Source: Panicum virgatum
Taxonomy: Eukaryota; Streptophyta; Magnoliopsida; Poales; Poaceae
DNA length: 64,000 bases
NCBI RefSeq assembly: GCF_016808335.1
Contig: NC_053146.1
Coordinates: 27,691,495 to 27,755,494, forward strand
Direction: 5' to 3'
Positions 32,966 through 45,383 of this stretch are shown in pieces. Under the pieces are notes generated by a model, which was not told the origin of the DNA, searched no databases, and saw only the letters and a list, made by a program, of their open reading frames with translations. A program made the position numbers and the translations under genes. The stretch's first letter is position 1. The number at the start of each line of letters is the position of its first letter.

Positions 32966-33770
32966 CAAGTGCACCGAGATCCGCGCCGCCGTGGCTGCTC
33001 TGCTCTACTTAGACGCCCAACCACGGCCGCTCTACTCCGCTCTGACGTGCAGCTGCTCCGGCAGGCCGTGGCACGGCGGCGGAGCCGGATTTGGCCGACC
33101 TCGCTCTTTCCCCGGTGCAGCAGAGCTCGAAGGAGAGGAGCCTCGCCCGCGCTCCCGTCCGGAGAGGGAGCCCGGAGCTCCTGTGCACCGCACCACCACC
33201 ATCCCAATTGCCGGCCGGTGAGCGGGGGGAGAGAGGGCTGATTACGGAGCTTGAGGCCATCGGAGAGGGACCCCATCCAAGCGCGGCGGAGGACCCGAGG
33301 TGGTGACGGAGGAGGAAAAGCGGCACGCCACAGCTCTACTGGGCCGAGGGCTCACCAGATCCGGGACCTCCGCTGGTGATGCTCCACGCCAGTGTCGGAT
33401 CTAGGGGGCGAGCCGCTCGATCTACCTACGGCATGGGGGAGGGAGGAGCAGCGCTGGCGAGGTGGAAGGGAGGACCAGCATTGGCGAGGGTGGAGTGCAC
33501 AAGGAGAGGAGCCGAGGAGGGGGCGGAGGAGGCCGAGAGGAAAGAGCGAGATGAGGTAGCGGTGGGAGAGAGAGAAAGGGGGCGGCGGGTGTATAAAAAA
33601 ATCTGATTTGTGGGTCCCATAGTGGGTAGTTGATATAGAGAATAGGATGTAGAGTATGACGGGTGCTGCAAAATTAGATATAGAGGAGAGAATATTGATA
33701 ACTAGGAGGAATATTTCTTTTAGAGGATGAATTTAGAGTATGACGAGTGCGGATAGCCTTAGTTCTAATG
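32966..33770. mobile_element. GC-rich block with Mutator-like right terminus (uncertain)
   Basis: 32966-33590 is GC-rich with ORFs on both strands and no domain. It is followed by an AT-rich terminus (33600-33765) in which AGAGTATGACG occurs twice (TAGAGTATGACGGGTGC and TAGAGTATGACGAGTGC) and ends GGATAGCCTTA. That layout resembles one end of a grass Mutator-like element; the left end (before 11290) was not found. Confidence 0.35.
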
Positions 33771-34115
33771 ACTTTTATTCCTCCTGGTCCCAAGGTTTTC
33801 AACTTTAGAGGGATCAGCCTGTCTACCTACCCTCAATTTGGTCCTTGAAAATCCCACCAAGAGTCCATTTCTTTGTCTGGTTGTTGTCATAAAATAAGAT
33901 TATGAAACAAAATAAGATTATAACGACATAATGTTGCTCGGAGGAAGAATTTAGAAGACGAGGTGCATGTTCTGTCCTGAGGAAGAAACTCCTCACTCTT
34001 TTTTTTTAATTGTGTTGTAGCTACTCAAATTTGGCATAAAATCTCTGAAGCAGTTGGTTCTAGTTGTGGTTCTGATTTTATTTCCATTGGTCAACTTTGG
34101 CTTAGCAATAAAATT
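33771..34115. other. unassigned AT-rich sequence
   Basis: No ORF, repeat or motif recognised before the CACTA end at 34116. Confidence 0.3.
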
Positions 34116-35463
34116 CACTACCGGAAACCTCATATTTGCTTAGTGCCTAGAGTTTTGCCGAGTGCAAAATTTCAAGCACTCGACAAACAAACTCTTTGCC
34201 GAGTGTATAATAAAAAAAACACTTGTCATCTAAACAACACTCGGCAAAGAAGGGCATATGCCCACCACGTGCCATGGCCGTGAGTATTTGGTGAGTGGTC
34301 ATTAGCGGCACTCGGCAAAATAGATATTTGCCATGTGTAATATTTGTGGCGCTCGGCAACACAAAAAATTTCTCCGTGCTGCCGCCATACCGGCTGTTAG
34401 TATTTGCCGAGTGCCTTTAACGGGCGCTCGAGAAAACAGATATTTACTGTGTGTATTATTTGGAACACTCGGCAAAATTAAAAGTTTGCCGAGTGTCTTC
34501 TGTGGCTCTCGGCAACATAAAAAATTTTCTTCTGCCCTCCGAACCTTTTCAAGTCTGTTCTCACACTACACTATAAGTGGCACTACATATTAAAATTTCG
34601 TATAATTTTTGTTAAGTTTGCTATATTTAATTCATTTATTTCATTAAAAGCATTTTTTAGGGATAAGTCAAATTTGAACTGCAAAGTGATTCGAATAAAG
34701 GAATATAATGAATGGAAAAATAATATTGATGTTATTGACTCCAATGTGAGGCCTTATCTAGATATTGAAAGGAAAATTCGAATATCTTGTTCACAATACA
34801 TGACCATGAACCTGTGGCCAAATTGTTTTAAATTCCATAAAAATCAAATGAAGTCTGAAAATCATGAGATTTGTCATGATATCATATGTGGAGGCTATGA
34901 TAAAAAATTGAGAAGGTTTCACAAAAGTTATCACGTATGTTGCGTTTGAAACGAAGCATCTCTGAAGAAGTTTCATAGAGTTGAGAAGGATTTTTTAAGA
35001 TTTTGAGTCACAATGACGATCGAATTGGGGTTTCACTTCAAAACTTTTTGTATAGGCAATAAGACACGATGGATTATTTCATGTTAAAGTTTGGTTATTT
35101 TTCTGAATCCATTTGATAACTTTAAATTTTTTTGCAACTATAAAATTTAAATTGATGTAAATTGAATTTGAACAAATACTTGATGAAGTAATGGAATTTC
35201 TTCATTGAAGCATCAATATGAACTATTGAGTGAATTTAGGAAGATATTTTCAATGTACATTCGAACAAATTTAGTAGAACACGTAATGGATAAGAATAAT
35301 TAGTTGATATAAATTGAATTTGAGTTATAATTGCATGAAATAATGGATTTTTTATAGAAGCATAAAATATGAATTATTGAGTGAATTTGTCAAGGTGTTC
35401 TCGAAGTGCGTTTGAACAATTTTAGTAATACACGTTAGGGAAGAAAAGTACAGGGAAAAAATT
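34116..35463 (+). mobile_element. CACTA element 5' end, TTTGCCGAGTG subterminal family
   Basis: CACTACCGGAAACC at 34116 is a CACTA terminus. The next 400 bp hold many direct and inverted copies of GCCGAGTG / CACTCGGCAA (34157, 34198, 34240, 34312, 34351, 34405, 34472, 34485, 34505), the subterminal array bound by CACTA transposases. Beyond 34600 it is AT-rich and noncoding. The 3' TAGTG end is not in view; the next CACTA end starts at 35464. Confidence 0.8.
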
Positions 35464-36610
35464 CACTATGTAAGAACCATCATATAGTGACGCGCACAAA
35501 GATGACGAGTCTTTGTCGCGTGTAACCCATATACGAAACGTGAAGCGCACAGATGAGGCTCGTTACCTTTTATTCTTCTAGGGCCCTCGGCAAAAAGTGA
35601 CCTGTCACCTTTGATAGAGCAATGGTGACGCGGCTCATGAACCCCATCATGTATATTACAGGTGACGGGTGATATATTGTGTCCGTCACCTATAGTCATG
35701 TTATTGGTGATGGGCCTTGCTCCCGTAGGCACATGTGATGGCCATTCATGAAGCCCGTCACAGGTGACGGGTCTAATAGATGCACGTCACCTTCGATTTT
35801 GACATAATATTTACCTTTGGCAGCCACCGCTCGGGTAGGCAGTGGCTGCGGGCGGCTGCGGCCAATTTGGCCAATTTGCAGCCACCCCTCTCCCTTCTCT
35901 TTTCTCCCTCATTCCCTCTCCTTCCTATCCTCCCCCTCCTTTTCAATAATTGTTGAAAAATCTTGTGTTCTTGCAGATGTTGATGGAGGATAAAATTTGG
36001 ATGGGCCTTCCTAACCATTGTTGTCCACAGTACTTGGGAGGATTTAAGACTTTCATGGAGATTGCAAGGGCCAACATGGAAGCGAGGTCTAAAACAACAA
36101 TCTACTGTCTGTGTCTCGATTGCAAAAATGATAAGAAATACTCTGACTTTGAAGTAGTATATGCGCACTTGATCGTTCGTGGATATCTACCAAACTACAC
36201 TTGTTGGAATAAGCATGGAGAGGAAGGGCCTAACAAAAGGGGGGAATGGGTCACCGATCATCAAGAAGGGCCCAACCGCAAGGAAAGGTAGGACGGTGAT
36301 CAGGATGGGGAAGAAGGCAACAGTGATAACGGTCAAGCTTATGATGACATCAATGAGGAGTACATTTTGGATGCCTTGGTCGATAATGTTGAAGACAAGA
36401 TCCGTGATGTAAAGGGAGAAGAAGATGAGATGACGGAAGCTGAGTTGTGTAAATACAGGCAATTGTAATTTGTTTAAGATTCCAAAAAACCTCTTTATCC
36501 CCATTATGAGAAATACTCATGGGTAACCTGGGACCTCTACAACTAAAGGCTACTCATGGTTGGACGGATAAGAGTTTCAAAGCATTGCATCTTCTCCTGA
36601 AGGATATGCT
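35464..36610 (+). mobile_element. second CACTA element 5' part, GTGACGGG subterminal family
   Basis: It starts CACTATGTAAGAACCATC. From 35490 to 35800 it has repeated GTGACG / CGTCACC motifs in both directions (for example CAGGTGACGGGTGATA and CCGTCACAGGTGACGGG). It continues into a TNP2-like coding remnant and is cut at 36610 by an LTR. Confidence 0.8.
35976..36610 (+). pseudogene. CACTA TNP2-type transposase, N-terminal remnant
   Basis: After a plausible splice acceptor (TTCTTGCAG at 35967-35975) the frame reads MEDKIWMGLPNHCCPQYLGG, FMEIARANMEARSKTTIYCL, CLDCKN, VVYAHLIVRGYLPNYTCWN and KHGEEG. This is the transposase-associated domain found at the N-terminus of En/Spm transposases (hydrophobic-Cys pattern and 'HL--RGF-P-YTCW-KHGE'). 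A frameshift or stop at 36288-36290 follows. Then the acidic linker and a piece equivalent to LKATHGWTDKSFKALHLLL (36545-36600), the start of the TNP2 domain, are seen in other frames. The LTR at 36611 interrupts it in that motif; the catalytic part is missing. Confidence 0.75.
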
Positions 36611-38085
36611 TGTTGACATTTTCGAGTGTCACGAATAGAATCCGCAAGTGCACAGATTTCATTGCAGCTTGACCCAGGAGTATTTTGGGGTATCGTATCC
36701 ACAAGCAACGTGAGTATATTATGTAAGGCTTGAATTCATCCAAGTACATCACACTGCCGAAGAGGTACGTGACAAAGGGGATTTCTAAGGCTCAATCAAT
36801 GGTAAGATAGATCTAACTAGTCGTTTACTTCGGTGGATAAGACCAGGAGTTCTAGTAAGAAAAGCTACTGTGATATGTCCAGACGTGGAGGGTTTCGATG
36901 GCACAAAATAGGGCTGTCACCACCTGCAGGCTACCTCTACAAACCGTGGGGCTATATCCCAACCAAAAGTAGAGTCTAGTCTAGACACTATATCTACACT
37001 GTCTTCTACTAACTCTATAGTTGTACAGAACACCCCTCTCTATCAAGAGTCATACTCTAGAGGCATCCACTAAACTAGTGAACGACGATCCTGTAAACAA
37101 CTAGGGGACTAGCACTACTTAACTAAGAAGATAAAGCACAAAGAAGATCAACAACACTTACTATGATTGATAAGCATCCGTCGAGGTACAAGCTAGAGGA
37201 GTGTGCCGGTAGTGCAAACTTGGCACCTCCCCGACTCCCTCTCACACTCTCCCTATTTTCCAAGAACTAGGTAGCTAGCACTAAGCCTCTAAGGTAAGCC
37301 CCAAACTCCAAAAGAGAGTAAGAGTTGAATGAGTTGTGCGATGTCTGAAGTGTGTCTCATTTGGAGCCCCTCTCTGCTATTTATAGAAGGGAACGAGGTG
37401 TCTTCTGCCGCGAGTTGGAGCCCGGGCCTTTTTGGATCGACATTGGCATCCAATAAGGGAACTCCACGTGGAAGATGAAGTTCGGTGGTGCTAAAACTCG
37501 GTCGGGTGACCTGGGTGGTTGGCTGACCGGTTTTTGTGGCCAACCAGCCCCAAACTTGTCTAGGAGGCTGCCACGTGGGTCCCCATATCAGTTGTGGGTG
37601 AGTGGGCCTATCTTATGTCGGTTTGCAAGCTCTTGTGGGCCCATGGATCCTCGAGAACGCGCCTGATTTGTTGAGAAGGTGTTGTCTTGGATTGATGATG
37701 TGTCACCTTGCTTATGCGCTATGCTTCGTTCTCATCCCCAAGCATAAGCAATCTACATACAAATATTAACCAACACTTTGTGGAATTCGTTAGTAATAAC
37801 TCCTACCACTAATGTTGACGCTCATCTTTCATGCACTCATGCAGGAGTTGATGGCTTGCTCTGATCCATGGGAGGCTAACTGGCGTGCTCTGATGGTCGG
37901 GTTTGTAGCTTGAAGCATGGAGCCTGTTTTACTTACATTTCTGTCCAAATTCTAATATAGCAATATTTTCTAGTGGACATGCAGAACTGGCCCTTTTTTG
38001 ATAAAATATGGAGGCATGAGATTTTAATTCTCATGATTATTAGCTCAACATGATGCTTAAAATGGATCATTATCGATTGTCAACA
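36611..38085 (-). repeat. Athila-like LTR (element E, minus strand)
   Basis: 1475 bp with matching ends TGTTGACA...TGTCAACA. It is homologous in patches to the LTRs at 51759, 57763 and 63477 (for example GTCACGAATAGAATCCGCAA and GGGCTGTCACCACCTGC). On the minus strand TATAAATA is at 37378-37385. The adjacent minus-strand polypurine tract (AGTGTGGGGGAACT, now split by a solo LTR) shows this is the 3' LTR of a minus-strand element. The left flanking 5 bp are ATGCT; the partner LTR was not found. Confidence 0.75.
37378..37385 (-). promoter_or_regulatory. LTR TATA box (element E)
   Basis: TATAAATA on the minus strand. The same context (C-rich, then TATTTATAG.AGGGA on plus) occurs at 56075-56082 and 58580-58587 in sister LTRs. 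Confidence 0.5.
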
Positions 38086-38087
38086 AG

Positions 38088-40545
38088 TGTAATATCCCAG
38101 CTATTTAGATTTTTTTTAATTTCAAGTCAAGGAAGATTAGGGAGTTGACCAAAAGTTGACTTTTTGAATCAGTGGTCGGATGAATGATCGGAGACCATGG
38201 ATTCGTAGGGCTGGTCGGATGAATGATCGGAGACCATGGATTCGTAGGGCTCATCGAGATGAATCCATTTTACTACTCACATGCCAAGTTTGGATAACAA
38301 GTGAAGTGGTGGCAAGCCGATGAATCTAGGCCATTGGATACGCATTATGTTTCCGTTTCTTAATCTATCGAGACACCTTCTCGTGCCCGACCCCTATGGG
38401 TGCGCCGCCGCCTCCTCTTCTCGTCTCATCCCTGGTGCCATCCCTCTCAGCCCTAGCGCCGCCATCTTCCTCCCGATCTTCTCCGCCTCTTCCTCCAAAC
38501 AACATACCCCTATTATGTGTCTCCAATCAGTCAGCGACGTCATCTCTTCCACAGTCTCCTGCACCAAATTCCCCAGCCCGCAATTCTGTCATAGTTGGCC
38601 TGACGTGGCTGAAACTCCCGTCGTGCTGCTGCAACTGAGGTACATGCCCAGATCGATTTGGTTGGCTGTTGCATCAATTGTTATTGACGGGAGGTGCTGG
38701 TTGATAGCTGTATTTGGTTTGTTTTTACCTCCATATAGCTTTGGTGCTGGCTGGAGTACACGGAGTAAAGACAGATCAACAAGAGAAAAAAAGGGAAGAG
38801 ATTGTCTAGCAAATTAGTGGGTTGAGCGAGGTATTGAGCTGAGTTACGTTTCCGTGTTTTAATTTGCTAATCCTTGCCTGAAGACCACATACTAAATTGG
38901 CTCAAGTTGTACGCAGCAGTCTGTGTTGGAACCGGGCCGCCGACGCACAGCGTGCCCGCCACACACCCCAGGCCGTCGGGCCGCGACATACGCGCCCGAA
39001 CGCATAGCAGCGGGTCTTAGGTCTGTTGGGCCACCACGGGCCGCACATACGCCCCGAACGCATAGCAGCGGGTCTTAGGTCTGTTGGGCCACCACTCCCC
39101 CCAAAAAGCTAGCCCATTAGGGGGATGTGCCCTCAACCATATAAACCATACTTGCCCACCCACAACTCACCATGTGGGACTATTCCCAATAGTCTGCTGC
39201 TGTGCTGTTTGAGTCTGTGTGGCATAGACTGATCTATTGGCACGCCAGTAGATGTAGAATCTGAAGAAGTGTCAATAATGAAAGTTGTAGTGCACACTTT
39301 TATCTTTCAAACAAAACTGGTTTCACCTGATTCCGATTAGTGGTTAGGAAGAAAATGTTATTTCAGTGCTGCTGTTACAGATTTCAGATTCTGTCTTGTA
39401 ATATATTTATTGAATTTCGACCAAGATAAAAGTTGATTCATGAAATCTGATGAATACTAAAGTTTTAGAGAATTTTATGTAGATGTTCATAATCTATTTA
39501 TTTGCAGAAATTGGTTAAGTAAATAAGGAGTTATGATCAAAACAGTAAGCTGGTCTGATGTATTTGTCGTATTCTGAAATATTAGAAAAAATTTGTTGGT
39601 TTTAATCTTTCCTTGAATGATCAAGGGATGAGTCTTCAAATAGACTTGTTCATATGTTCCTAGGGGCGTTTCTAAGTTGAGTTCCATTCTTCAGGTTTGG
39701 ACAGTTCCGGTATCGAAAGGGCATCTTCCGGTTCTCACCGGCCTTAGTTAAGGCAAGTGCAATGACGAACCTTTTGATGTGTTGTTATGTTTGTGGCTTT
39801 CTTGCTGCCCTTGGGCGACGTTTATTCAATGTCTTTATTTTATATGTCAATTCCTTTAAGAATAGTTCATCATCTTCTGGTTCTATCAAATATTCAAGAT
39901 CCGTGTGTTGTCTTTCATATCATTCAAGTGCCGGGGGTTTGTATAAATACCGATTGTACAATTTAGTTCTTATGTTTAGGTTCCTGTGAATAAGTGCTGG
40001 ACCCACTTATTCGGCTTTACCGGTAAATGCTAAGGATGTTTCAGGTGACATCCTTTCAGACGGAAACTACTAATTCATCGTTGTTCCATGATTCTGGATT
40101 TCTGTTGTTCAAGTACTTGCAGTCGTTCTTCTGATTCCGAATTGTGCTTGCTGAGTATTTTTACTCATTCTTGTGTTTTATTTGGTTTTCTAGGTACTCG
40201 ATGATTAAGTTTGCATGGGACGAGAGTAGCCACTTCATGATGAGCATGCACACACTTTTTCCATTCATTAAACAAATGTCTAGGCTGAATAATTCTTTTA
40301 ATATTGGGGGTTCTCCATGGTCGTTTGGTTGCCGCTTAAGTTTTATTTATTCGGTTGTGCGTTGGTTGATGAGAAAGTCTACTTATTCTTCCTTTATATT
40401 CACTCTGCTATATTTATGCCTTGTGTCTCGATTATTAGAATTTACAAGGGAGACTTTGCCTAAATTTACTAGAATTTTTAATACTTAGTACAATTTAATG
40501 TCTTTAGTAGTAACATCCAAATAAGTTGGTACTTGGGGCATTACA
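38088..40545. mobile_element. solo LTR, 2458 bp
   Basis: TGTAATATCCCAG...GGGGCATTACA, with target duplication ACAAG at 38083-38087 and 40546-40550. No internal pol on either side, so it is a solo LTR left by LTR-LTR recombination. It inserted two bases beyond the end of the element E LTR, into its polypurine tract. It contains a 39-bp direct duplication (38173-38250, unit starting GGTCGGATGAATGATCGG) and a nested short LTR (38924-39191). The ORF at 38320-38817 has no domain. Confidence 0.9.
38924..39191. mobile_element. TRIM-like short solo LTR, 268 bp
   Basis: It starts TGTTGGAACCGGGCC and ends GACTATTCCCAATA; target duplication GTCTG lies at 38919-38923 and 39192-39196. It includes a roughly 60-bp direct repeat (units sharing GAACGCATAGCAGCGGGTCT) and a TATAAACC TATA-like motif near 39141. 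Size fits a terminal-repeat retrotransposon in miniature (TRIM) or other short-LTR family. Nested in the 2458-bp solo LTR. Confidence 0.75.
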
Positions 40546-41229
40546 ACAAGTTCCCCCACACTTAGTCCTTTTCTTATACTCGAGTAAAGACTATGACTAA
40601 GGTAGACCCGACTTAATTTTCTATATGACACCTGCATACAAATTATTCTAGGCTTCACCTTTGCCTGTTAATTTTGATATGTCTACGATAATGGTTTGGG
40701 AAGTTGAAGAGTGGAACGGTGTTGACTTCAGTCTCCTCCACTTTCCTACCATATAACTAGGGGTTTTGAAAATATTTTTGCAAAGACCAACCATAGCTTT
40801 ACTTCTCCATAGGATATACCATGTCGCTCAGTGTGTATATATCCTCACCAAGGCAATGTCTCTTTTCATCCTATTTCTAAAGATAGCTTATGTGGAGCTC
40901 ATGGTAGGAGAAACGGAAGCATGCACTTGTGTTACATATATTGTAAAATCAAACATTGGATCCACGGAGATGACATATCATAAAAGTTCATGAAAATTGT
41001 GCAAGTGTTGGAGGGTGAATGATGAAAATGAAATACTCCTTTTATGAAACTCTCTCTATCTCTTTTGAAGACACAAGGGAATGGCTATGTTTATTTTTTT
41101 TCTTGGACAGTTATCTATCCAAAATTTTTTTCAACACTAGGACTTTCATGGGTCCTCTTTCTTTCCTTTTTTTCATGTGGACCTTCATGGGTCCCCTTTT
41201 TATAGCCCATGCCTCTTTTGATGCATATT
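40546..41229 (-). other. element E 3' noncoding region
   Basis: It starts with the second ACAAG and the polypurine tract complement TTCCCCCACACTTAG, then shares long blocks with 59090-59740 of element G (for example GACACCTGCATACAAATTAT and GTTGACTTCAGTCTCCTCC). It is therefore the pre-LTR noncoding part of the same family. It breaks off at 41229. Confidence 0.75.
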
Positions 41230-44200
41230 TGTGACACCCTAAATGTTTAAAAGGCACGATTGAGCATATAAAATTAAATTACTACATAAATGTGAGAGTA
41301 GGCATTTAAAATAAAACAGTAAAGGTTAATTTAAATTTCAAACTCACAATTTTGAATAACTCATGTTAGGGGACAAATCATTTATTTAGACTCAAAATTT
41401 TAGTTACAGTAAGCTCCTTGGAACGTTTGGAATTTGCAACTGAGTCCAAAATCCTCTATTTCTCTCTCCCACTCTCCTCCACGCCGATCCTACGCCGCCG
41501 GCCGCTCCCGTGCGTCGCGCCAAGACGGTTTCGGCCAAGTGGACCTACCTGAGCCCCCGATTTTGCCAATCCACCTCCTCCCTATCGCCTCCGCAAGCCG
41601 ACACACGCCCTCGGCTTCTCCCTGCGCTGCCACACCGCCCGCGCGCGGTCGCCAAGGCCCTCCAGCACTGCCACCTCACCAGCGAGAGGCCCGAGCCCAA
41701 ATTGACCTCCCCCAGGCGCCGTTCCCTTAACCCTTAAGCCTCGCGGCCTATAAATACCACCCCAGCACTCTCTCGCACGCGAAACGCCGCTCTCCGCCGC
41801 TCCTCCATTGCCTCCCTCGCTGGTGAGCTCTGCCTCACCGCCGATGAGCCATGTCCGCCCCTGCATTGCCCCGGCCGAGGACCGTGCAGCTATTGGACAC
41901 CGCCGTGCCAGCTCGAGCTCGCCAGAACTCGCCGGAGCCGAGCTTCCTCCTCCACCGTGCCTGGACCACCATCGAGCCGCCTCCTCCGACCACACTGACT
42001 CCAACCCCCACCAGAAGGTTCGCCGTGGACTCCTCTTCCTCCTCCGCCCCCCTTAGCCCTCGCCGCCGGCGACGAGCCTCACCGGAATCCGGCCGAGATT
42101 CCCGAGCCCCCTACGGCCAAGGAACCCATTGCAAGAACTTGAACAGTTTTTAGGGTCCTCTGTGTAAGATTCCAAAGGCTAAAATGAAAAAGAAACATGA
42201 ACTTTTGAATCTATTGCAGTGAACTTTGAAAATGCCTAGTAAATCGTAGAAAAATCGAAAAAATGCAAACTTAACTGTTCTGGAATTCTTGTAACAAGAT
42301 CCACAAATTTGTCTACACACCCATGGGCAGATAATGGATATTTTTATCCCTAGGTTAAATACAAGATTAAATAGAGAATATTTGTTCTAGGAGTTGTACT
42401 CAATAACTTTAGCTGATTTTTGGCTGAAAGGTGTCTCATACTATTCCTAGCACCTGATAAAAATTTGAACTCAAATGGATCCCCCTAACAAGGTGAAAAC
42501 TTAAAGATTCCTAGATCTACTAGTGTAGTTCATGTATTATTTCTGTTAGAAATAATTGAGTACTATGCTTGAAACGTTTTCTCTGAGTTCATGTTACTAA
42601 AATCGTACTGACGCGCAAGTTTGGAATTTTTTTGATCTGAGTAGCTATATATTTGAATTAATCCATGTTAAGTAGGTCTTTATTGTAACAAATACATCCT
42701 ATGCTTAGAAAATTTGGAAAAATTTATGATACTTTATTTTGGTCACATAATCTTGCCTGAAAATTTTGAGAATCAGTTGTTGAGCAGAACTGTAGTTACA
42801 TTTTATGCAAGCTAGAACATGGTTAGATTTATTATTTTTTATCTGGACAAACTACTGCATGAATGCTTAATCTGTGTATCTTGATACTATGTAAAACATT
42901 TGGCATGATTTACTTAATAGTTTATATTTCGAATATTTATGCATGCTTCCATTTAGATTTATTCATGGTTAAATGCAATGTGGGTTATGATGCTCCACAT
43001 TTTTACTTAAGCATGATGAAGTGTAAACTAAGCTCTGGTAAAAGTTTGGTACACCGAAACCTTATAGAACTCCCTGTAGAAATAAAACTTAATAGCTTCA
43101 TGTTTAACTTGTCGAATTTATTTCTCCTGATATATGCTTAGATTTATTTTGGAAAAATTACAGTACTTAGGATATAATGTGGATATGTTGCTGTAACATT
43201 TTGAGCTCCAGAATCCATGTACATCATTCTGTACAAATTTTGTTTGATTCTAGCATACTCTGATTTCAGGATTTTCATGATTATATACCTTGCTGTTTAT
43301 ACCTAAAATTTTTACTGAAAATTCTAGAGTATTTGTTCAGTCATGTATAAAATTTTTAGCACCAGATTATGTTTCTAGCTTCTATTGTAATTTTTGCAAA
43401 GTATCCTTATGTTATTAGTCTAGAAATTAAAAACTACCACCCAGCTCATTTCGTGAAGTAAAGTAAATACAGTAACTACTTTATAAACGACTGCCTAGTA
43501 AATTGAATTAAAATAGTTCATCACTGAAATTACCTATTTTGTTTTATTATAACTTTATAGTGAAGTAACGATTGAATTTATGTCATGTTGTAACAAAGAT
43601 CATCTCTGCATGCATATAGAGTCTGTAAACTTATCCGACGGCATATACGATCTGGTTCCAGCAAGCAATCCCACTGTGGAGTCTGCCTCTTTGAATCTAA
43701 CTGACTTGAATCAAGACTCAGGCCAAAGTCCGGAAGAGCCAAAGGCTAGCAGTGCCCAAGAAGCCAAGCCCCGGTGCATTTGATCCTATTATTTTCGCCT
43801 ATTTATTCAATCTATGTTGTAATAGTTTTATTTATGCATTTAAGTTTTCAGGCGTGGTTTGTAACCTCAGATGCATGTTCCTAGGTTCCTATGTAATGTT
43901 TAACCGGTTTATCTCGATTAGATGTTTGGCTAATTAGGACCGGTAAAAGACGAGTAGTTTCCTACTACTCGCGAGATCATAGGAGTTGAAATGCTTTTAC
44001 ATTCTGCAGTAATAAAAGGATGACAGATGGGGTTGTGGTACTTGTGATACCCCATCTGTATAGCAAAAGATGTTAAGGTAGCGTTGTGTGACACATTTCG
44101 TTAATCTTTTGAAAGTACTAGCCACATGCCGAGAAATATGTTAATCGGTAAGCTTAAGTACCTGATTGGACCGGCGAGTGGAACGATCATTCACCCTCTT

Positions 44201-44250
44201 TTGGACCGGCGAGTGGAACGATCATGCACGAAAATCTATTCCCAATCTGC
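41230..44250. mobile_element. probable solo or truncated LTR (right boundary unresolved)
   Basis: It begins TGTGACACCCTAAATG, an LTR-like end, inside element E. It contains a GC-rich block (41430-42130, chance ORFs on both strands), then AT-rich transcribed-LTR-like DNA, then a 33-bp direct repeat (GGACCGGCGAGTGGAACGAT at about 44168 and 44203). I could not find a matching CA end with a target duplication; 44098 and 44250 are candidates. The 43580-43783 ORF is short and unsupported. Confidence 0.45.
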
Positions 44251-45383
44251 TAAAATCTGGATAACTTGAATTTTTGAAAATAGTAAATTACCTTAAATCA
44301 AGATGAGCCTGTGGAATGAAATGTAGTAACATAAGTCTACTCACTGCTCTAAAAATTTGAAAATTTGTGGAGAACTTTATCCTATGAAATTCAGTCAGTT
44401 TGTTAAACCCTGTGTTTCTGTCAAATTGTAGCAGTCTGGCCACATAACTTTTTTGACCAACTTAAAAGCTTTTCCTGAGAAAATGTTCAACATGAAAGTT
44501 GTAGGTAACTGCATCAAGAAGCTACTATAAAATTTTGAGAATTTTTGGTCAAGTGGTTTGGTACTGATAGTTAAAATACTAACTCTCTGGTCAGTTTGAA
44601 ATCTGAGTCAACATTTAAGCAAACACTTAAGGATTTGACCATCTTAAGCTCTGTTTCTGAGTTGGGCTTGACTAGAGAAAATGATCAAAATTATCTTAGG
44701 CACCTCCTGTAAAAATTTGGGAATTTTTGGACCACATCTTCATCAGTTATGCTCATTTCATCTAAGTGTTCAAAACCAGCATAAGAAAAAGAGAGATGGT
44801 TCATACAAAGGAGTTCATACACCATCCACCAAAAATATCCACACACTTGCACATCTTGATCAAGGTTTATGACTTGTTTCTCCTTTAGATCTGGTCTTTG
44901 ACTTAGCAAAATATGAGAAGCAAGTATGCCTTCAAATCCTCCATACCTACAGCTCCACAAAAACAGCCATTAGAGATAGGTTGAGGAAGAAAGGCACAAT
45001 AAAATGCCTTGGTAAGAAACTATACACATTGAGCGATCTGAGAGATCATCCGAGGAACATAATAATTTTATTTTGAAAAACTTTACAAAAACCTCCGGAT
45101 TGATGGTTGAGCTAAGGGAAAGAAATATGAGCACTCTATGATACCGTTCTAACTCTCAACTGCCAAAGATGAGGTGAAGCTATAAGCCCCACAAGAGTAA
45201 GGTAAGAGGTGAGAACAAAGGCCAACTTATTTAAAATCAATGTAAGAAGCATTCGGTTGTGCCTAAGTATAAGTTGGAAATTCGACATTGAAGCAACTCC
45301 TGATCAACAACAAGCGCCAAGTTTTGCTCGGGATGAGCAAAAGGCTAGCTTGGGGGTGTTGTTGACGGTCATTAAGTGCAATC
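44251..45383 (+). mobile_element. 3' end of a plus-strand gypsy element, LTR cut to ~24 bp
   Basis: AT-rich noncoding DNA ends in GATGAGCAAAAGGCTAGCTT then GGGGG, the usual run-up to a 3' LTR in Athila/Retand-type elements. It is followed at 45360 by TGTTGACGGTCATTAAGTGC, an LTR start. After about 24 bp the sequence becomes the PRA1 gene's second exon, so the rest of the LTR is gone. Confidence 0.55.

Noticed and set aside
43580..43783. 67-residue acidic ORF
   Set aside because: Within LTR-like DNA, short, no recognisable domain.
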